From assembly GCA_002404055.1 (NCBI GenBank), contig DHIZ01000315.1, positions 71,708 through 78,359 on the forward strand: a stretch of 6,652 nucleotides of DNA, written 5' to 3'. Of the stretch, positions 6,509 to 6,652 are shown in pieces. This DNA comes from Chloroflexi bacterium UBA4733 (GTDB taxonomy: Bacteria > Chloroflexota > UBA4733). Every line of letters begins with the position of its first letter. Positions within the stretch are counted from its first letter, which is position 1. The notes beneath the pieces are model-generated. The model was not told the origin of the DNA. It searched no databases and saw only the letters and a program-made list of their open reading frames with translations. A program made the position numbers and the translations under genes.

Positions 6509-6652
6509 GCCGTCCGATCACCCCTTCAGGAAAGTATAGCACTGGTATACAAGATGGCCCGGCAAAGAGACCGCTCCGGCGGATATGGCGCTCTATAAGC
6601 ACTCTAGTTTCCGCTAACTGAGGAGGAAGCGGCGTTCCGGCGGAGTGATCCG
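6509..6652 (-). promoter_or_regulatory. Upstream region of the toxin-antitoxin pair with probable promoter/operator
   Basis: Reading leftwards, TATACT (6538-6533) is a five-of-six -10 that would start transcription near 6526, about 18 bases before the toxin GTG. No good -35 is at 16-18 bases; TTGCCG lies 21 bases away. GTATA on the plus strand occurs at 6534-6538 and again at 6545-6549, exactly 11 bp apart, the spacing expected for two ribbon-helix-helix dimers on one DNA face. The second copy is part of the 6-bp palindrome GTATAC. The rest (6551-6652) holds no gene I can name. One minus-strand frame stays open to the right edge, and an isolated AGGAGG at 6621-6626 has no start codon at usable distance. 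Confidence 0.4.

Noticed and set aside
6621..6626. AGGAGG near the right edge as the SD of a plus-strand gene
   Set aside because: The only start within view, GTG 6645, is 18 bases away, and too little sequence remains to judge.

Overview
The window is GC-rich (around 60% by eye) and densely coded bacterial DNA with Shine-Dalgarno sites and several GTG/TTG starts. The gene families suggest Chloroflexota. The helical N-terminal domain of the histidine kinase resembles, from memory, kinases of filamentous Chloroflexota. The SAM-methyltransferase family (Methyltransf_19/DUF574) is common in Actinomycetota and also occurs in Chloroflexota. This assignment is an inference. No rRNA, tRNA, CRISPR array, transposase or phage gene was seen.

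Layout, left to right. Positions 1-163 are a leader region with a possible gene tail ending at 73 and a 10-bp helix that would bury the ribosome binding site of the next gene. Positions 164-1951 (+) hold a complete ABC half-exporter with fused membrane and ATPase domains. It meets, tail to tail with a 4-bp stop overlap, a three-gene minus-strand cluster. In transcription order the cluster is a SAM-dependent methyltransferase (4986-4141), a soluble PAS histidine kinase (4132-2624) and a six-helix TMEM175/DUF1211-type channel protein (2592-1948). The kinase frame is broken by one in-frame TAG (2872-2870) inside its ATP-binding domain. A short regulatory region (4987-5100) separates the cluster from a divergent HpcH/HpaI aldolase (5101-5886, +). 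A minus-strand toxin-antitoxin pair follows, with a BrnT-like toxin (6508-6227) and a ribbon-helix-helix antitoxin (6222-5914). The last 144 bases hold its probable promoter and an ambiguous open frame running off the edge.

How they work together: the methyltransferase, kinase and channel genes are spaced closely enough to be one transcription unit with coupled translation. Their joint role is not known to me. The exporter and the aldolase look like independent units. The toxin-antitoxin pair is a self-contained module whose start signals favour antitoxin over toxin. The points most worth checking are the amber codon in the kinase, the SD-blocking helix before the exporter, and whether the methyltransferase-kinase-channel set recurs in other genomes.
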